A stretch of 64,000 nt of DNA, from assembly GCF_016097555.1 (NCBI RefSeq), contig NC_054707.1:83316653-83380652 (forward strand). Reading direction: 5' to 3'. This document shows, piece by piece, positions 1 to 12,200 of the stretch. Source of the DNA: Gigantopelta aegis (lineage: Eukaryota; Mollusca; Gastropoda; Neomphalida; Peltospiridae). The position numbers and the translations under genes are program-made. The notes under the pieces were generated by a model. The model saw nothing but the letters and a program-made list of their open reading frames with translations, searched no databases and had not been told where the DNA came from. Positions within the stretch are counted from its first letter, which is position 1, and the number at the start of each line of letters is the position of its first letter.

Positions 1-471
1 ACACACACACACACATGCACACACACACACACACATACATACACTCTCACACATACACACACACACACAAACATACACACACACATACACACACACACAC
101 ATACACACATACACACACATACATTCTCACACAGACACACACACATACACACATACACACACATACACTCTCACACAGACACACGGACACACACACATAC
201 ATTCTCACACAGACACACACACATACATACACTCTCACACAGACACACGGACACACACACACACACACACACACCGACATACACACACACATACACACAC
301 ATACACTCTCTCTCTCACACACACACACACATACACACACACATACACACAATGAGACACACATACACACACACACATACACACACACACATGCACACAC
401 ACATATACACACATACACACATACACTCACACAGAGACACACACACATACACACACACATACACACAATGA

Positions 472-521
<50 letters not shown>
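1..521. repeat. CA-rich microsatellite with CACATA and CTCTCACACAGA variants
   Basis: About 520 bp of almost pure (CA)n, interrupted by CATA, CTCTCACACAGACACACGGA and AATGAGA variants that themselves recur, so short blocks have been copied within the tract. It lies upstream of the first coding exon of the LIM protein gene, probably in an intron behind a non-coding first exon. The open frames across it (His-Thr or Cys-Val runs) reflect the dinucleotide and are not genes. Confidence 0.95.
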
Positions 522-524
<3 letters not shown>

Positions 525-714
525 CGATAACTCTACATTCACGCAAATTCTAGTATTTACTCTAGCTATATCGATATAACACCAAATCAAACAAACATAG
601 AAAAAAAAGAAGAAAAAAAAAAAGAAGAAAAAAAAGAGAAAACTACCATCTCATTGTTAAAATTGTTAAATAGTGTGATGTTAGTATTGTTTTATGTTAC
701 AGCTCTGAGTCAGG

Positions 715-3440
715 ATGCCGTTCAAACCAGCGGACAACCCCAAGTGTCCGAAATGCGGCAAGTCAGTGTACGCCGCCGAGGAGAGGCTGGCCGGTGGCTT
801 CAAGTGGCATAAGATGTGCTTCAAGTGTGGTGAGTACACCTAGTGAGTAGTGCGGCTTCAAGTGTTGTGAGTACACCTAGTGAGTAGTGCGGCTTCAAGT
901 GTGGTGAGTACACCTAGTCGTAGTGCGGCTTCAAGTGTGGTGAGTACACCTAGTCGTAGTGCGGCTTCAAGTGTGGTGAGTACACCTAGTCGTAGTGCGG
1001 CTTCAAGTGTGGTGAGTACACCTAGTGAGTAGTACTAGTAAGTAGTGCGGCTTCAAGTGTGGTGAGTACACCTAGTGAGTAGTGCATCTTCAAGTGTGGT
1101 GAGTACACCTAGTCAGTAGTACTAGTCAGTAGTGCGGCTTCAAGTGTGGTGAGTACACCTAGTCAGTAGTACTAGTCAGTAGTGCGGCTTCAAGTGTGGT
1201 GAGTACACCTAGTCAGTAGTGCGGCTTCAAGTGTGGTGAGTACACCTAGTGAGTAGTACTAGTAAGTAGTGCGGCTTCAAGTGTGGTGAGTACACCTAGT
1301 CGTAGTGCGGCTTCAAGTGTGGTGAGTACACCTAGTGAGTAGTACTAGTAAGTAGTGCGGCTTCAAGTGTGGTGAGTACACCTAGTCAGTAGTGCGGCTT
1401 CAAGTGTGGTGAGTACACCTAGTCAGTAGTGCGGCTTCAAGTGTGGTGAGTACACCTAGTCAGTAGTGCATCTTCAAGTGTGGTGAGTACACCTAGTCAG
1501 TAGTGCGGCTTCAAGTGTGGTGAGTACACCTAGTCAGTAGTGCGGCTTCAAGTTTGGTGAGTACACCTAATCAGTAGTGCGGCTTCAAGTGTGGTGAGTA
1601 CACCTAGTCAGTAGTGTGGCTTCAAGTGTGGTGAGTACACCTAGTCAGTAGTGCGGCTTCAAGTGTGGTGAGTACACCTAGTCAGTAGTGCAGCTTCAAG
1701 AGTGGTGAGTACACCTAGTCAGTAGTACTAGTAAGTAGTGCGGCTTCAAGTGTGGTGAGTACACCTAGTCAGTAGTACTAGTAAGTAGTGCAGCTTCAAG
1801 TGTGGTGAGTACACCTAGTCAGTAGTACTAGTAAGTAGTGCGGCTTCAAGTGTGGTGAGTACACCTAGTCAGTAGTACTAGTAAGTAGTGCGGCTTCAAG
1901 TGGCACAATATGTGATTCAAGTGTGGTGAGTACACAGTACATATAAACATTCACACCTTGTCAGTAGTGCTTACATCTGAAAATCATCATTCAATTTCCA
2001 TTAGCACAAACGCCCAACTCTATATTTTGTTTATTGGCATACTTGTATAACAATATCAGCATAAACGCGCTTACTCTGTATTTGAATGTTTATTCACATA
2101 CATGTGTAACAAGATGGTGGGCAGCACGAACGCTCCTACTCTGTATTGTAATGTTTATTCCCAGACTTGTGTAACAAGATGTTGGACAGCACGAACGCCC
2201 CTACTCTGTATTGTAATGTTTATTCCCAGACATGTTACAAGATGGTGGGCCGCACGAACGCCCCTACTCTGTATTGTAATGTTTATTCACAGACATGTGT
2301 AACAAGATGGTGGGCAGCACGAACGCCCCTACTCTGTATTGTAATGTTTATTCACAGACATGTGTAACAAGATGGTGGGCAGCACGAACGCCCCTACTCT
2401 GTACTGTAATGTTTATTCCCAGACATGTGTAACAAGATGGTTGACAGGACGAACGCCCCTGCTCTGTATTGTAATGTTTATTCCCAGACTTGTGTAACAA
2501 GATGTTCGACAGCACGAACGCGCCTGCTCTGTATTGTAATGCTTATTCCCAGACATGTGTAACAAGATGTTGGACAGCATGAACGCCCCTGCTCTGTATT
2601 GTAATGTTTATTCCCAGACTTGTGTAACAAGATGTTGGACAGCACGAACGCCCCTGCTCTGTATTGTAATGTTTATTCCCAGACATGTGTAACAAGGTGG
2701 TGGGCAGCACGAACGCCCCTACTCCGTATTGTAATGTTTATTCCCAGACTTGTGTAACAAGATGGTGGACAGCACGAACGCCCCTGCTCCGTATTGTAAT
2801 GTTTATTCCCAGACATGTGTAACAAGATGTTGGGCAGCACGAACGCCCCTACTCTGTATTGTAATGTTTATTCCCAGACATGTGTAACAAGATGGTGGGC
2901 AGCACGAATGCCCCTACTCTGTATTGTAATGTTTATTCCCAGACATGTGTAACAAGATGGTGGACAGCACGAACGCCGCCACTCACGAGGCCCACCTGTA
3001 CTGCAAGCAGTGTCACGGCAAGAAGTTCGGACCCAAGGGTTACGGGTTCGGCGGTGGGGCGGGCGCACTCAGCATGGACACCGGCGAGAGGCTAGGAAAC
3101 AAGGAATGTGAAATGAGGTACTTTTCGAAACAATAAACGTTTAAATTAGTGACATCACTATCGGTACTTCAGGGGTTTATTACTGGGAAAGGGATGGTGG
3201 GAATAAATGCTTGCGAACTGACTCGTTTTCATCAAATCGCGAAAATTTCATCCCGCAAAAATAAAGTATTTTACAATATGTGGTTACGGCCATCTTGAAT
3301 TAAAACGAGGATACAATGACAGTGTCTTGATTAACTAAAATAGTTCAAAATGAAATCTTTGCCATAGACATCAACTGTTATAATGATATACTCATAATAT
3401 TGCCATTGCCCATTTCTCTCTCAGACTGCCCCCCCCCCCC

Positions 3441-3520
<80 letters not shown>

Positions 3521-6500
3521 GTCTATCTACTAGTATATGTCTCTCTGTCTATCTGTCTGTCTATATCTATGATTAGAAAGAATATCTGAAAACCCAGACT
3601 AATTGTAACTCTAGTTATATTTCATTTCAGCAATAAGCCATCCATGGCCGGTGTTGGGGGAGGATCCTCCGGAATTGGCCCAAAATGTCCCCGATGTGGA
3701 AATGCCGTGTATGATGCGGAACGGGCAATCGGAATCAACACTGTAAGCCATTTCTGTGATTGATACATGTCTTGGTGTCCTTTTATTAAACACAGACATA
3801 CACACATAAACAGACAGGTACACAGACGAGCACGCAGGCACGAACACGGACACACAAATATAGAAAGACAAAACGTGCATACATACATACATACATACAT
3901 ACACACACGCAAACACACATTTTAGTTACTTTAATGTGGTGATTTGTGAAGTAAGCATGACCTGACTAGGGAAGGGCCGAGGCAGCTCCCACACCCACCT
4001 ATCAATAACTCCGCTAATTTGACAGTGCCCTCTTTCCAAGATGATCTAAAAGAACCTTGACTAATAACCCAAAATACGTGTAGCTAATTTGTACGAAAAA
4101 GATTTTAGATTTGAAATGTTCACGGGGGTAAGGGTGTTTGTGGGGGTGGGGGTGGGGGTGGGGGTGTTTGTGGGGTGTTTGTGGGGGTGTTTGTGGGGGT
4201 GGGAGTGGGGTGGCACGATGTTCACGTTTCTAGTACTTTACAGTGTCGGGACTCTATGACGCGTTATAGCCACACTACCATCACCACCATCACCACCATG
4301 ATCACAATCATCACCATCATCACCACCACCATCACAATCATCACCACCACCATCATCACAATCATCACCACCACCACCATCACCACCACCATCACCACCA
4401 TCACCCTCGACTTGGTGTGTCGTTAATCACACATTTTGATTTTCTTCCAGCCGTGGCACAAGAGTTGTTTCAAGTGTAAGAACTGTGGCAAGGCCGTCGA
4501 CTCCAGCACCGCGGCCTTCCATGACGAGGAGGTGTACGACAAAAGTGAGTCCACAAATAGGTCACGTTGACTGCGGCAAAGAGCGTTGCGTAAAAATTAC
4601 CGTGTAATTATAGCTAAAACATGCACCGTAATTATTACAACGCGGTATGAAACTTTATAAAAATGTGCCGTAATTAATTTTACATGGCAGAGAATTCTAG
4701 ATAGAAAGACGCGCCGTATTACTACGTGACATGACCTTAACAAACACGCCGCAATTATTCCACGTGATATACGCCTTTACAAGTACACGTGATATACGCC
4801 TTTACAAGTACACGTCATACACACCTTTACAAGTACACATGGTATACGCCTTTACAAGTACACATGGTTTACGCCTTTACAAGTACACATGGTATACGCC
4901 TTTACAATTACACGTGATATACGCCTTTACACGTGATATACACCTTTACAAGTACACGTGATTTACGCCTTTACACGAACACATGATATACGCCTTTACA
5001 AGTACACGTTATATACACGTTTACAAGTACAAGTGATATACACCTTTACAAGTACAAGTACACGTGATATACGCCTTTACAAGTACTCATGATATATGCC
5101 TTTACATGTACACATGATATATGTTTTTACAAGTACATGTGATTTACGCCTTTACAAGTGCACGTGATATACGTCTTTACAAGTACACGTGATATATGTT
5201 TTTACAAGTACATGTGATGTACGCCTTTACAAGTACACGTGATATACGCCTTTACAAGTACACGTCATACACGCCTTTACAAGTACACATGGGATACGCC
5301 TTTACAAGTACACGTGGTATACACCTTTACAAATACACGTGATATACGCCTTTACAGGTACACGTGATATACGCCTTTACAAGTACACGTGGTATACACC
5401 TTTACAAATACACGTGATATACGCCTTTACAGGTACACGTGATATACGCCTTTACAAGTACACTTGATATACGCTTTTACAAATACATGTGATATACGCC
5501 TTTACAAGTGCACGTGATATACGCCTTTACAAGTACACATGATATACGCCTTTACAAGTACACATGGTATACGCCTTTACAAGTGCACGTGATATACGTC
5601 TTTACAAGTACACGTGATATACGCTTTTATAAATACATGTGATATACGTCTTTACAAGTACACGTGATAGATGTCTTTACAAATACACGTGATATACGCC
5701 TTTACAAGTGCACGTGATATACGTCTTTACAAGTACACTTGATATACGCCTTTACAAGTGCATGTGATATACGTCTTTACAAGTACACGTGATAGATGTC
5801 TTTACAAATACACGTGATATACGCCTTTACAAGTGCACGTGATATACGTCTTTACAAGTACACTTGATATACGCCTTTACAAGTACACATGATATATGCC
5901 TTTACAAGTACACATGGTATACGCCTTTACAAGTGCACGTGATATACGTCTTTACAAGTACACGTGATATACGCCTTTACAAGTACACGTGATATATGCC
6001 TTTACAAGTACACGTGATATCACAACATGGTTTGAAGGTTTATAAATGCGTCACACTATCATGTGGTATAGGACATTAGCATCGCGTCCTATTGCAATGC
6101 AATAGAAATTGACTGATCTACGACAGAATGATAAACACTGGGCGAACTAGCAATGTAGGCAGTCAGTGACAAGCTCCTATACTACTGGCGTGTAACCCTC
6201 ACACAAGCCCCTGTACTACTGGCATGTAACCCTCACACAAGCTCCTGTACTACTGGTATGTAACCCTCACACAAGCCCCTGTACTACTGGCATGTAACCC
6301 TCACACAAGCTCCTGTACTACTGGCATGTAACCCTCACACAAGCTCCTGTACTACTGGCATGTAACCCTCACACAAGCTCCTATACTACTGGCATGTAAC
6401 CCTCACACAAGCTCCTGTACTACTGGTATGTAACCCTCACACAAGCCCCTGTACTACTGGCATGTAACCCTCACACAAGCTCCTGTACTACTGGCATGTA

Positions 6501-6945
6501 ACCCTCACACACGCTCCTGTACTACTGGCATGTAACCCTCACACAAGCTCCTGTACTACTGGCATGTAACCCTCACACAAGCTCCTGTACTACTGGTATG
6601 TAACCCTCACACAATCTCCTATACTACTGGTATGTAACCCTCACACAAGCTCCAATACAACACAATTGTTGAGGGAGTTATAAATATCTTATATTTAATA
6701 CTTGTTATTGTTAGTTGACATCTGTCTAGCGTCGTGTTTCTTTCTCCACAGAAAGGAAACTGCAGCTGTATACTAAATTAAATTATTTGGTTTAATATTG
6801 TGTTTATGGACATGTTGTTCACGGTATAATCTTTACATTTAAAAACTAAAATTAATAAATAATTTGGGCAAGTATGCAACTTTAACCTTTTTACTTTATT
6901 TCAGACTGCTATCACAAACTGTTCGGGCCTCACGGAAAGATATAA
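715..6945 (+). CDS. CSRP: Cysteine- and glycine-rich (muscle LIM) protein, five coding exons
   Basis: Coding exons are 715-829, 2943-3117, 3631-3742, 4451-4544 and 6905-6945. All borders are AG/GT and the phases join to 178 residues. A splice acceptor at 701-702 precedes the ATG, so a non-coding first exon lies upstream. LIM1 (residues 11-62) has the full C-X2-C-X17-H-X2-C-X2-C-X2-C-X17-C-X2-C ligand set, followed by [13 protein letters not shown], the CSRP glycine-rich signature. A Gly/Ser linker leads to LIM2 (116-167). The protein ends [12 protein letters not shown] and lacks a second glycine-rich tail. LIM2 has Asp164 at the seventh ligand position, where Cys is usual. CSRP/MLP proteins bind alpha-actinin and other sarcomere and actin partners and also act in the nucleus. 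Arrays at both ends of intron 1 copy the neighbouring exon borders. Other splice forms could exist. Confidence 0.9.
830..1935 (+). repeat. Minisatellite of exon 1 donor-site copies (about 26 extra units)
   Basis: The unit is about 37 bp, with 34-bp and roughly 50-bp variants carrying an extra AGTACTAGTAAGT. Each holds GGCTTCAAGTGTG/GTGAGTACACC, that is the last 13 or so bases of CSRP exon 1 plus its 5' splice site. I count about 27 occurrences including the real one. The last unit (about 1891-1935) copies a longer stretch of exon 1, GGCTTCAAGTGGCA..ATGTG.TTCAAGTGTG, with an in-frame TGA. The array is therefore bracketed by two long copies and grew from a duplication across the exon border. 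Confidence 0.93.
2088..2942 (+). repeat. Minisatellite of exon 2 acceptor-site copies (13 extra units of 65 bp)
   Basis: The 65-bp unit is GTTTATTCCCAG/ACATGTGTAACAAGATGG..., containing the intron 1 acceptor and about 35-45 bases matching the start of CSRP exon 2. Starts of the TGTAACAAG motif fall at 65-bp steps from about 2104; the fourteenth copy is the real exon at 2943. Most copies keep the CAG acceptor dinucleotide. A 65-bp period shifts the frame, so use of an upstream copy would normally break the protein. Confidence 0.93.
3430..3560. repeat. C run, (TC)n and TCTG/TCTA microsatellite
   Basis: A short poly-C run at 3430-3440 is followed by pure (TC)n to about 3517 and decayed TCTG/TCTA tetranucleotides. 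It lies in CSRP intron 2, about 70 bp before exon 3. Confidence 0.9.
4130..4408. repeat. G-rich GGGGTGTTTGTG repeat and (CAC/CAT)n trinucleotide tract
   Basis: In CSRP intron 3. At 4130-4212 a G-rich repeat of GGGGGTGTTTGTG units could form G-quadruplex DNA. At 4273-4406 a CAC/CAT trinucleotide tract runs to about 45 bp before the exon 4 acceptor. Its Thr-Ile open frame is not a gene. Confidence 0.9.
4758..6020. repeat. 25-26 bp minisatellite in CSRP intron 4
   Basis: About 50 tandem units of GATATACGCCTTTACAAGTA plus CACGT, with many single-base variants and some shorter units. It makes up over half of intron 4. Unlike the intron 1 arrays I see no match to flanking exon borders. Confidence 0.95.
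6171..6655. repeat. 34-bp minisatellite in CSRP intron 4
   Basis: About 14 tandem copies of a 34-bp unit reading AAGCTCCTGTACTACTGGCA followed by TGTAACCCTCACAC. Copies differ by one or two bases, for example GCTCC against GCCCC. It ends about 250 bp before exon 5. Confidence 0.95.
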
Positions 6946-7940
6946 AGGGTGAAGAACCCAACACATCGGTGCCGCCATTGCAGATCCATTCTCGTCTGCT
7001 ATTGGTGGATACGTCATCGCCTTGGGACGCCATGTTGTTTTTCAACAACTGGCGACCATCATGGATCCAATGAAGGATGACTACAGCACTGTTTTATTAT
7101 TCAGTTACTTTAAGTTATTTTCATTCTCTGGCTAATTCTTGTATTATTTTCGTTAATTCATGTAACGCCGTACTAATGTGTACAGTGGGGCTGTACAAAT
7201 GATGCATGCTGGAGCCACGTCACGTAGACGATATCTCCCTCACTCGCCTCAGTCTTCTCTTACCACGGGTTGTTAGTTGTCACACTGCACCAGTTTTATT
7301 TACTTATTTTTTATTATACTTGGCAAAAAATTTAAACTAACAGGGCAATACATGGCTCAAAAAGAAGTTGCCCATAATAAAATTCTCAGGCTTGAGGTCT
7401 AAAAGCCCGCTACTCCCTCTACAGTAATAAACGATTCCGGGGCTTTCTTTTCGACGCCTGTTAGGATTTACAGTATGACACATAGGGATCTATGCCAGTC
7501 GTAAAACACTGGTTAGAACGGGAAAAACCCAAGGAATATACCGAGCGGAAATGAGCAAACAATTTCGAATAGATGTCCGGCTCTAGAGGTATTTAACAAA
7601 ATAATGGCCTCCAAAGAGTTGCAGGATATGATAATATCTTACTAGACCAACACAGATGATTGAAAATGAACATCAAGTTTCATAGTTTTCTCACTGTCCT
7701 GGCCGATTTTGTTAAAACTTCACATATTGATAGATGGCCAATAGGACCAAAGACTGTCCGGTTCATTTTTTCGCCAAGTATGATGCTCTCGTCACCTTCA
7801 GTTTATGTTAATTATCGTCACCGACATATTCCTTATTGCACACGTTGACCATAAATGTCCTTTTGACACAATCCCCGTTTCCTCCCCAGTGAAGTAGATT
7901 ACTAGTAGCGGAGATTTGTTTGAAACAGTTAAATAAATGT
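6946..7940 (+). other. Probable 3' untranslated region of the LIM gene with two AATAAA signals
   Basis: Downstream of the TAA stop there is no further open frame. AATAAA hexamers occur at 7426-7431 and 7932-7937 and could end the transcript. Around 7495-7535 a weak match to the SINE phrase CAGTCGT..CACTGGTTGGAACG suggests an old SINE remnant. The transcript end is inferred. Confidence 0.4.
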
Positions 7941-8067
7941 ATTTAAAATAATTAATATTTGTTGTTTGTTTTAATGTTATTCTTGGTATTCAGTGTATGT
8001 GTGTGTTGTGTGCATATATGTGTGCATGCACGCGCTAGTGTTTTTGTGTATGTGCATGTGGTGTGCT

Positions 8068-8172
<105 letters not shown>

Positions 8173-9750
8173 TGATGAAAACTATGACAGTTCTAACATT
8201 AAACAAACATACATGCACATACACGCACATAAACTGGCACGCAACATAGCTTGATAACAATTGTATACATATGATTAGTTTCCTATCAGTTGTTTTATTG
8301 TTGATTAATGTTCTGCGATACTGCGGGAAGTAGATGTTGTATTAAATTACTATACATTACATATGTTACTGGAGACGAGAGGCTTTAAGTTTTTAAATTT
8401 TTATTATATTAAATGTTTTCAACTAATGAATGATACAGTGATCACTTGGTAAATATTTATTAGTTGTTTAATTTCAAACAGTTTAGAATTATAGTTAAGT
8501 TTAGTCATTTCAGCTAGATCAGTACTAAAGGTAATGCCAAGTGCTTTAAAAGTGGAAGGATTCCATTTTAAATGAAGGTTTTGTAAATATCTGACTGCAC
8601 TGTTCTTAAATGAGCCAATCCATATGACTTCAGATTGATCATAATTAATTTTTAGTCCATATAATTTCGCAAATATATTCAAAGCATTTATTGTCTCTTC
8701 GAAGGATTCTCAACTACAATCAAGTATAAAATCTGCGTAACGTGAAATGAGATACTCTTTATTTTGTACTGAAATTGCTTTAATTTTCTTATTTTTGTGC
8801 ACAAGTCCTGTCAGAATTTCTACACAAAGGAGGAATATATATGGCGATAATGGGTCCCCTTGTCTGCATCCCCTGTGTATGTCAAACGATGAAGATATAT
8901 TGCCATTAACTATAACACTTATTTTAATATTTGTGTATAAACATTTGATATCCAACGTTTAATATGATCCCCAAACCCAAACATGTGAGTCTTATGTATA
9001 AATGACCATGGAATAGAGACGAACGCTTTTTCAAAATCTACTCTTAGTAACATACCAGGAATATTTTGGGATTCAGTGTAGTATAAAATGTCATACACAA
9101 TCCTTATGTTCTCGCCAATATATCGTTTTGACATAAATCCAGTCTGATCTTCATTGATTAAGATATCGAGGACCCTTTTTATTCGTTCAGATATACATGT
9201 AGATGCTAATTTATATACAACATTTAAGAGTGAAATAGGTCACCAGTTAGATTACATTTTGGTTTATCCTCTTTAGATATACAAGTTATTAGTCCTAGTT
9301 TCTGTGTTATCGATAATTCATCATTAATAAAAGCATAATTAACAGACCTCAATACAAAGTAACCTATATCTGGCCAAAATGTTTTTAAAAATTCAGCAGA
9401 GAAACCGTCGACTTCTGGACTTTTATTATTCTGCATACGTCTTAGAGCGTTTGGTAGTTCTTCATACGTTAACATACCTTCTAAATAGTCAGCTTGCTCT
9501 TTAGTAAGTTTATTTAGGTATTTTTCTGTAAGTAGGTAATTTAACTCTCTGTTACAAGTGGCGTCTTCTTTAGAGGCATACAAGTTTTGGTAAAAACGTT
9601 TAGTTTAATTAATAATTTCATTTTTATCTGTAACTATAGAATCATCTTGTTTCTCAGTCTGAGTCATTGATTTACTAATAAAATTCCTATTTTCTAAATT
9701 ACAAAATAATAATTTATTTTTTCATCTTCATTAATCCATTTAGCTCTTGA

Positions 9751-9754
<4 letters not shown>

Positions 9755-9817
<63 letters not shown>

Positions 9818-10080
9818 GTCCATTTTCTTTTGTCGCAACTTTTTAAATAGTTTCAAACTCCAGGTTTAAGTTTAGTTCTTTATTGCTTTAAGTTTTTACA
9901 GCTTACCAGCATAATACAATGTACAACAAAATAATACATATATACAGGATATGTACAGGATTATGGTGGAGAGTGATTTAGTAAACAGCAACAACAATAA
10001 TAATAATACTAATAATACTACTACTAATAATAATAATCATAATAATAATCATAATAATAATAATTAATAAATTAAGGTTC
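9755..10080. repeat. (AT)n microsatellite and AAT/TAC-rich tract inside the LINE
   Basis: Pure (AT)n at about 9757-9815 is followed by roughly 150 bp of non-coding AT-rich DNA and an ATA/ATC/TAC trinucleotide tract to about 10066. LINE coding text stops before this and resumes near 10200, so it is an insertion or an expansion within the linker. Confidence 0.85.
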
Positions 10081-10949
10081 TATTGACATATTATTTAATA
10101 CATATAAGTTATTATTAAGTATACTGAGAGATACACGTATTATTGGTTTAATATACATGTAATCGAATAGTACTATACTGACTAAATAGAAGTAATGTTA
10201 ATATTAACCAATTTGCTCCAATAGCTGATCTCAAACGGCATTTGCTCTAAATAAATATTTCCCGAGATTATTAAGTTCTTTAGCAGGTGATTGCTATTTT
10301 CTAACTCCTCTTCTTCACTAATTAATTGTTTTTCCTCTAATTTCCATTAATAAAACTTCTAAAAATAGTTGGTCACAAATTTGAAACTCAATTTTATATA
10401 GTGGGATATCATCGATTGCATCCATATTATAGACTAATATAGCATACTGTTTCTTAATATCTGAAATAACATGTTTGACTGTTGTTATATAATTTTTATT
10501 TTCTAAAAGTGAATTATTGAATTTCCAATAAGTACTGTGCCTTTCATGTTCAGTAAATTCAAAATTAAGACTTACAATAGAATGATCAGTTCTGTACCCA
10601 CAATGTATATCGGAGTTTACTACGGATGAATACAATGAATCTGATATTAAGAAAAAATCTAGACGAGCTTGTTTAATCGATCTTTCTCCTTCATGTAAAC
10701 TTGTGTAATTCAGGATTATGATCTCTCCAGATATCAACAAGATCAAGCTCCCCAATGGTCTCTAATACTTTATCACGTGATTTTGGGTTATTAATATTTA
10801 TATAATTGTACATATCGATATCAGGGTTTAACACAAGATTCCAATCCCCACCAAATATACAATGTTTATTACTAAACAGTTTTACCTTTTCTAAGATTAA
10901 TTGGTAAAAGTTAGGATCATCTGAATTTGAACCGTATAAATTTACTAAA

Positions 10950-11345
10950 AAAAAAGTAAAGTTTGTTTTATTTAACGACGCCACTGGAGCACATTGAATT
11001 TTTATCTTGTCATCGGCTATTGGACGTCAAACATATGGTCATTCTAACACTGTTTTTTAGAGGAAACCCGCTGTCGCCACATAGGCTACTCTTTTACGAC
11101 AGGCAGCAAGGGATCTTTTATTTGCGCTTCCCACAGGCAGTATAGCAACAAACCATAGCCTTTGTTGAACCAGTTATGGATCACTGATCGGTGCAAGTGG
11201 TTTACACCTACCCATGAGCCTTGCGGAGCACTCACTCAGGGTTTGGAGTCGGTATCTGGATTAAAAATCCCATACCTCGATTGGCATCCGAACCCAGTAC
11301 CTACCAGTAGACCGATGACCTAACCACGACGCCACCGAGGCCGGT
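10950..11345 (-). mobile_element. tRNA-derived SINE inserted in the LINE endonuclease
   Basis: Read on the minus strand it starts at about 11345 with a tRNA-like head (ACCGGCCTCGGTGGCGTCGT, B box like GGTTCGGATGCC). The shared body CCCTTGCTGCC..CGACAGCGGGTTTCC follows, and the tail is GTCGTTAAATAAAACAAAC. The head matches the SINEs at 48020 and 62673, while the tail matches the type at 25544, so it is a mosaic of two subfamilies. It interrupts the LINE endonuclease between EWGFE... and NLYGSN. Confidence 0.88.
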
Positions 11346-11447
11346 TTCTACCATGAATTCATGGTATAAACACATTGGTAAACATGTACAATTAAACTAA
11401 AATATCCGGCAGATCGACCGAATCTAAAATAATACTCCGGTTTCCCA

Positions 11448-11600
11448 TTTGAGTTTTCTGGGGCTGTTACAAGACCCCTTCCCCAATTTGTTACACCATT
11501 TGTGAAATAGCCAAATGGGCCCACCGACGGGGATCGATCCTAGACCGACCGCGCATCAGGCGATAGATTTACCACTGGGCTACGTACATGATGTGATTTC
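11448..11600 (-). mobile_element. SINE head fragment, second tRNA-derived type
   Basis: On the minus strand the head GTAGCCCAGTGGTAAATCTA has an A-box-like start and GGATCGATCCCCGTCGGTGG as the B-box region, then GGGCCCATTTGGCTATTTC. This is the other tRNA-like head used by SINEs in this window (compare 41810). Only about 150 bp is recognisable. It lies within the decayed LINE. Confidence 0.78.
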
Positions 11601-12200
11601 TGGACATTAGTATTTTTTATTTACTATTTACTAAAGTCAATCGTATATTGCAAATAGTTATATCCATCACGGGAATGGTTGCTATAAGAATTAAAAATAC
11701 ATTCAAATCCCCATTCAGCGCTCTTTTTCTTTTGTAAAATGGGTATCCTGAAGAAAACAGATTGAAAATTGTTTTGATATAAGGAAATTAAAATCATCCT
11801 TCCCATTTTAATCCCAGCAATGCATTGAGTAACAAGTAAATCCTCTATCCATTATCAAAAGTGGTTGTAAAATATAGTATACAAATCAAATAGTAAATTA
11901 CTTTCCACTCATTACACAGAACATTTAAAAACAAGATGATATACACGTGTTTCATAACACAATTTTTTAAACAAATACGCACACATACAAATCGCCAACT
12001 TACAGATTCCTAATACACATCTAAAAAATAAAAAACATCCTTATAGGGTCGGAGGGAGACGTCTTGGGATTAATTTTTGCCCCAAGCCCTGTTAATTACT
12101 TGATATATTGACAAAAGCAACCGAATTAAAAAACAACTACAACCAAAACAAAACCCCCCCCAAACAAAATAGAACTCGCAACAGCAGTAGTCGCAGAAAA

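Larger units (their letters stand above)
8419..11806 (-). pseudogene. LINE ORF2 remnant: AP endonuclease and reverse transcriptase
   Basis: Reading from high to low coordinates: an endonuclease start with EWGFECIFNSYSNHSR; the core with NLYGSNSD, GGDWNLVLNP and later GYRTDHS; RT fingers with NNKSPEVDGFSAEFLKTFW (the usual G after P is E); motif A as VDFEKAFVSI, where FDKAFD is typical, so the second Asp is lost; motif B as GCRQGDPLSPYIF; motif C shortened to RYADFILD, with one catalytic Asp of YADD missing; and the thumb GLKINY..VIWIG. A TAG at 8710-8712 separates motif C from the thumb in the same frame, and frame changes lie near 8950 and 9224. The enzyme cannot be active. Confidence 0.82.

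Noticed and set aside
15-530. Open frames of His-Thr and Cys-Val on both strands
   Set aside because: They follow a (CA)n microsatellite; there is no start context or conserved text.
7490-7540. SINE in the 3' region of the LIM gene
   Set aside because: Only a short, weak match to the SINE middle; no head, tail or target duplication.
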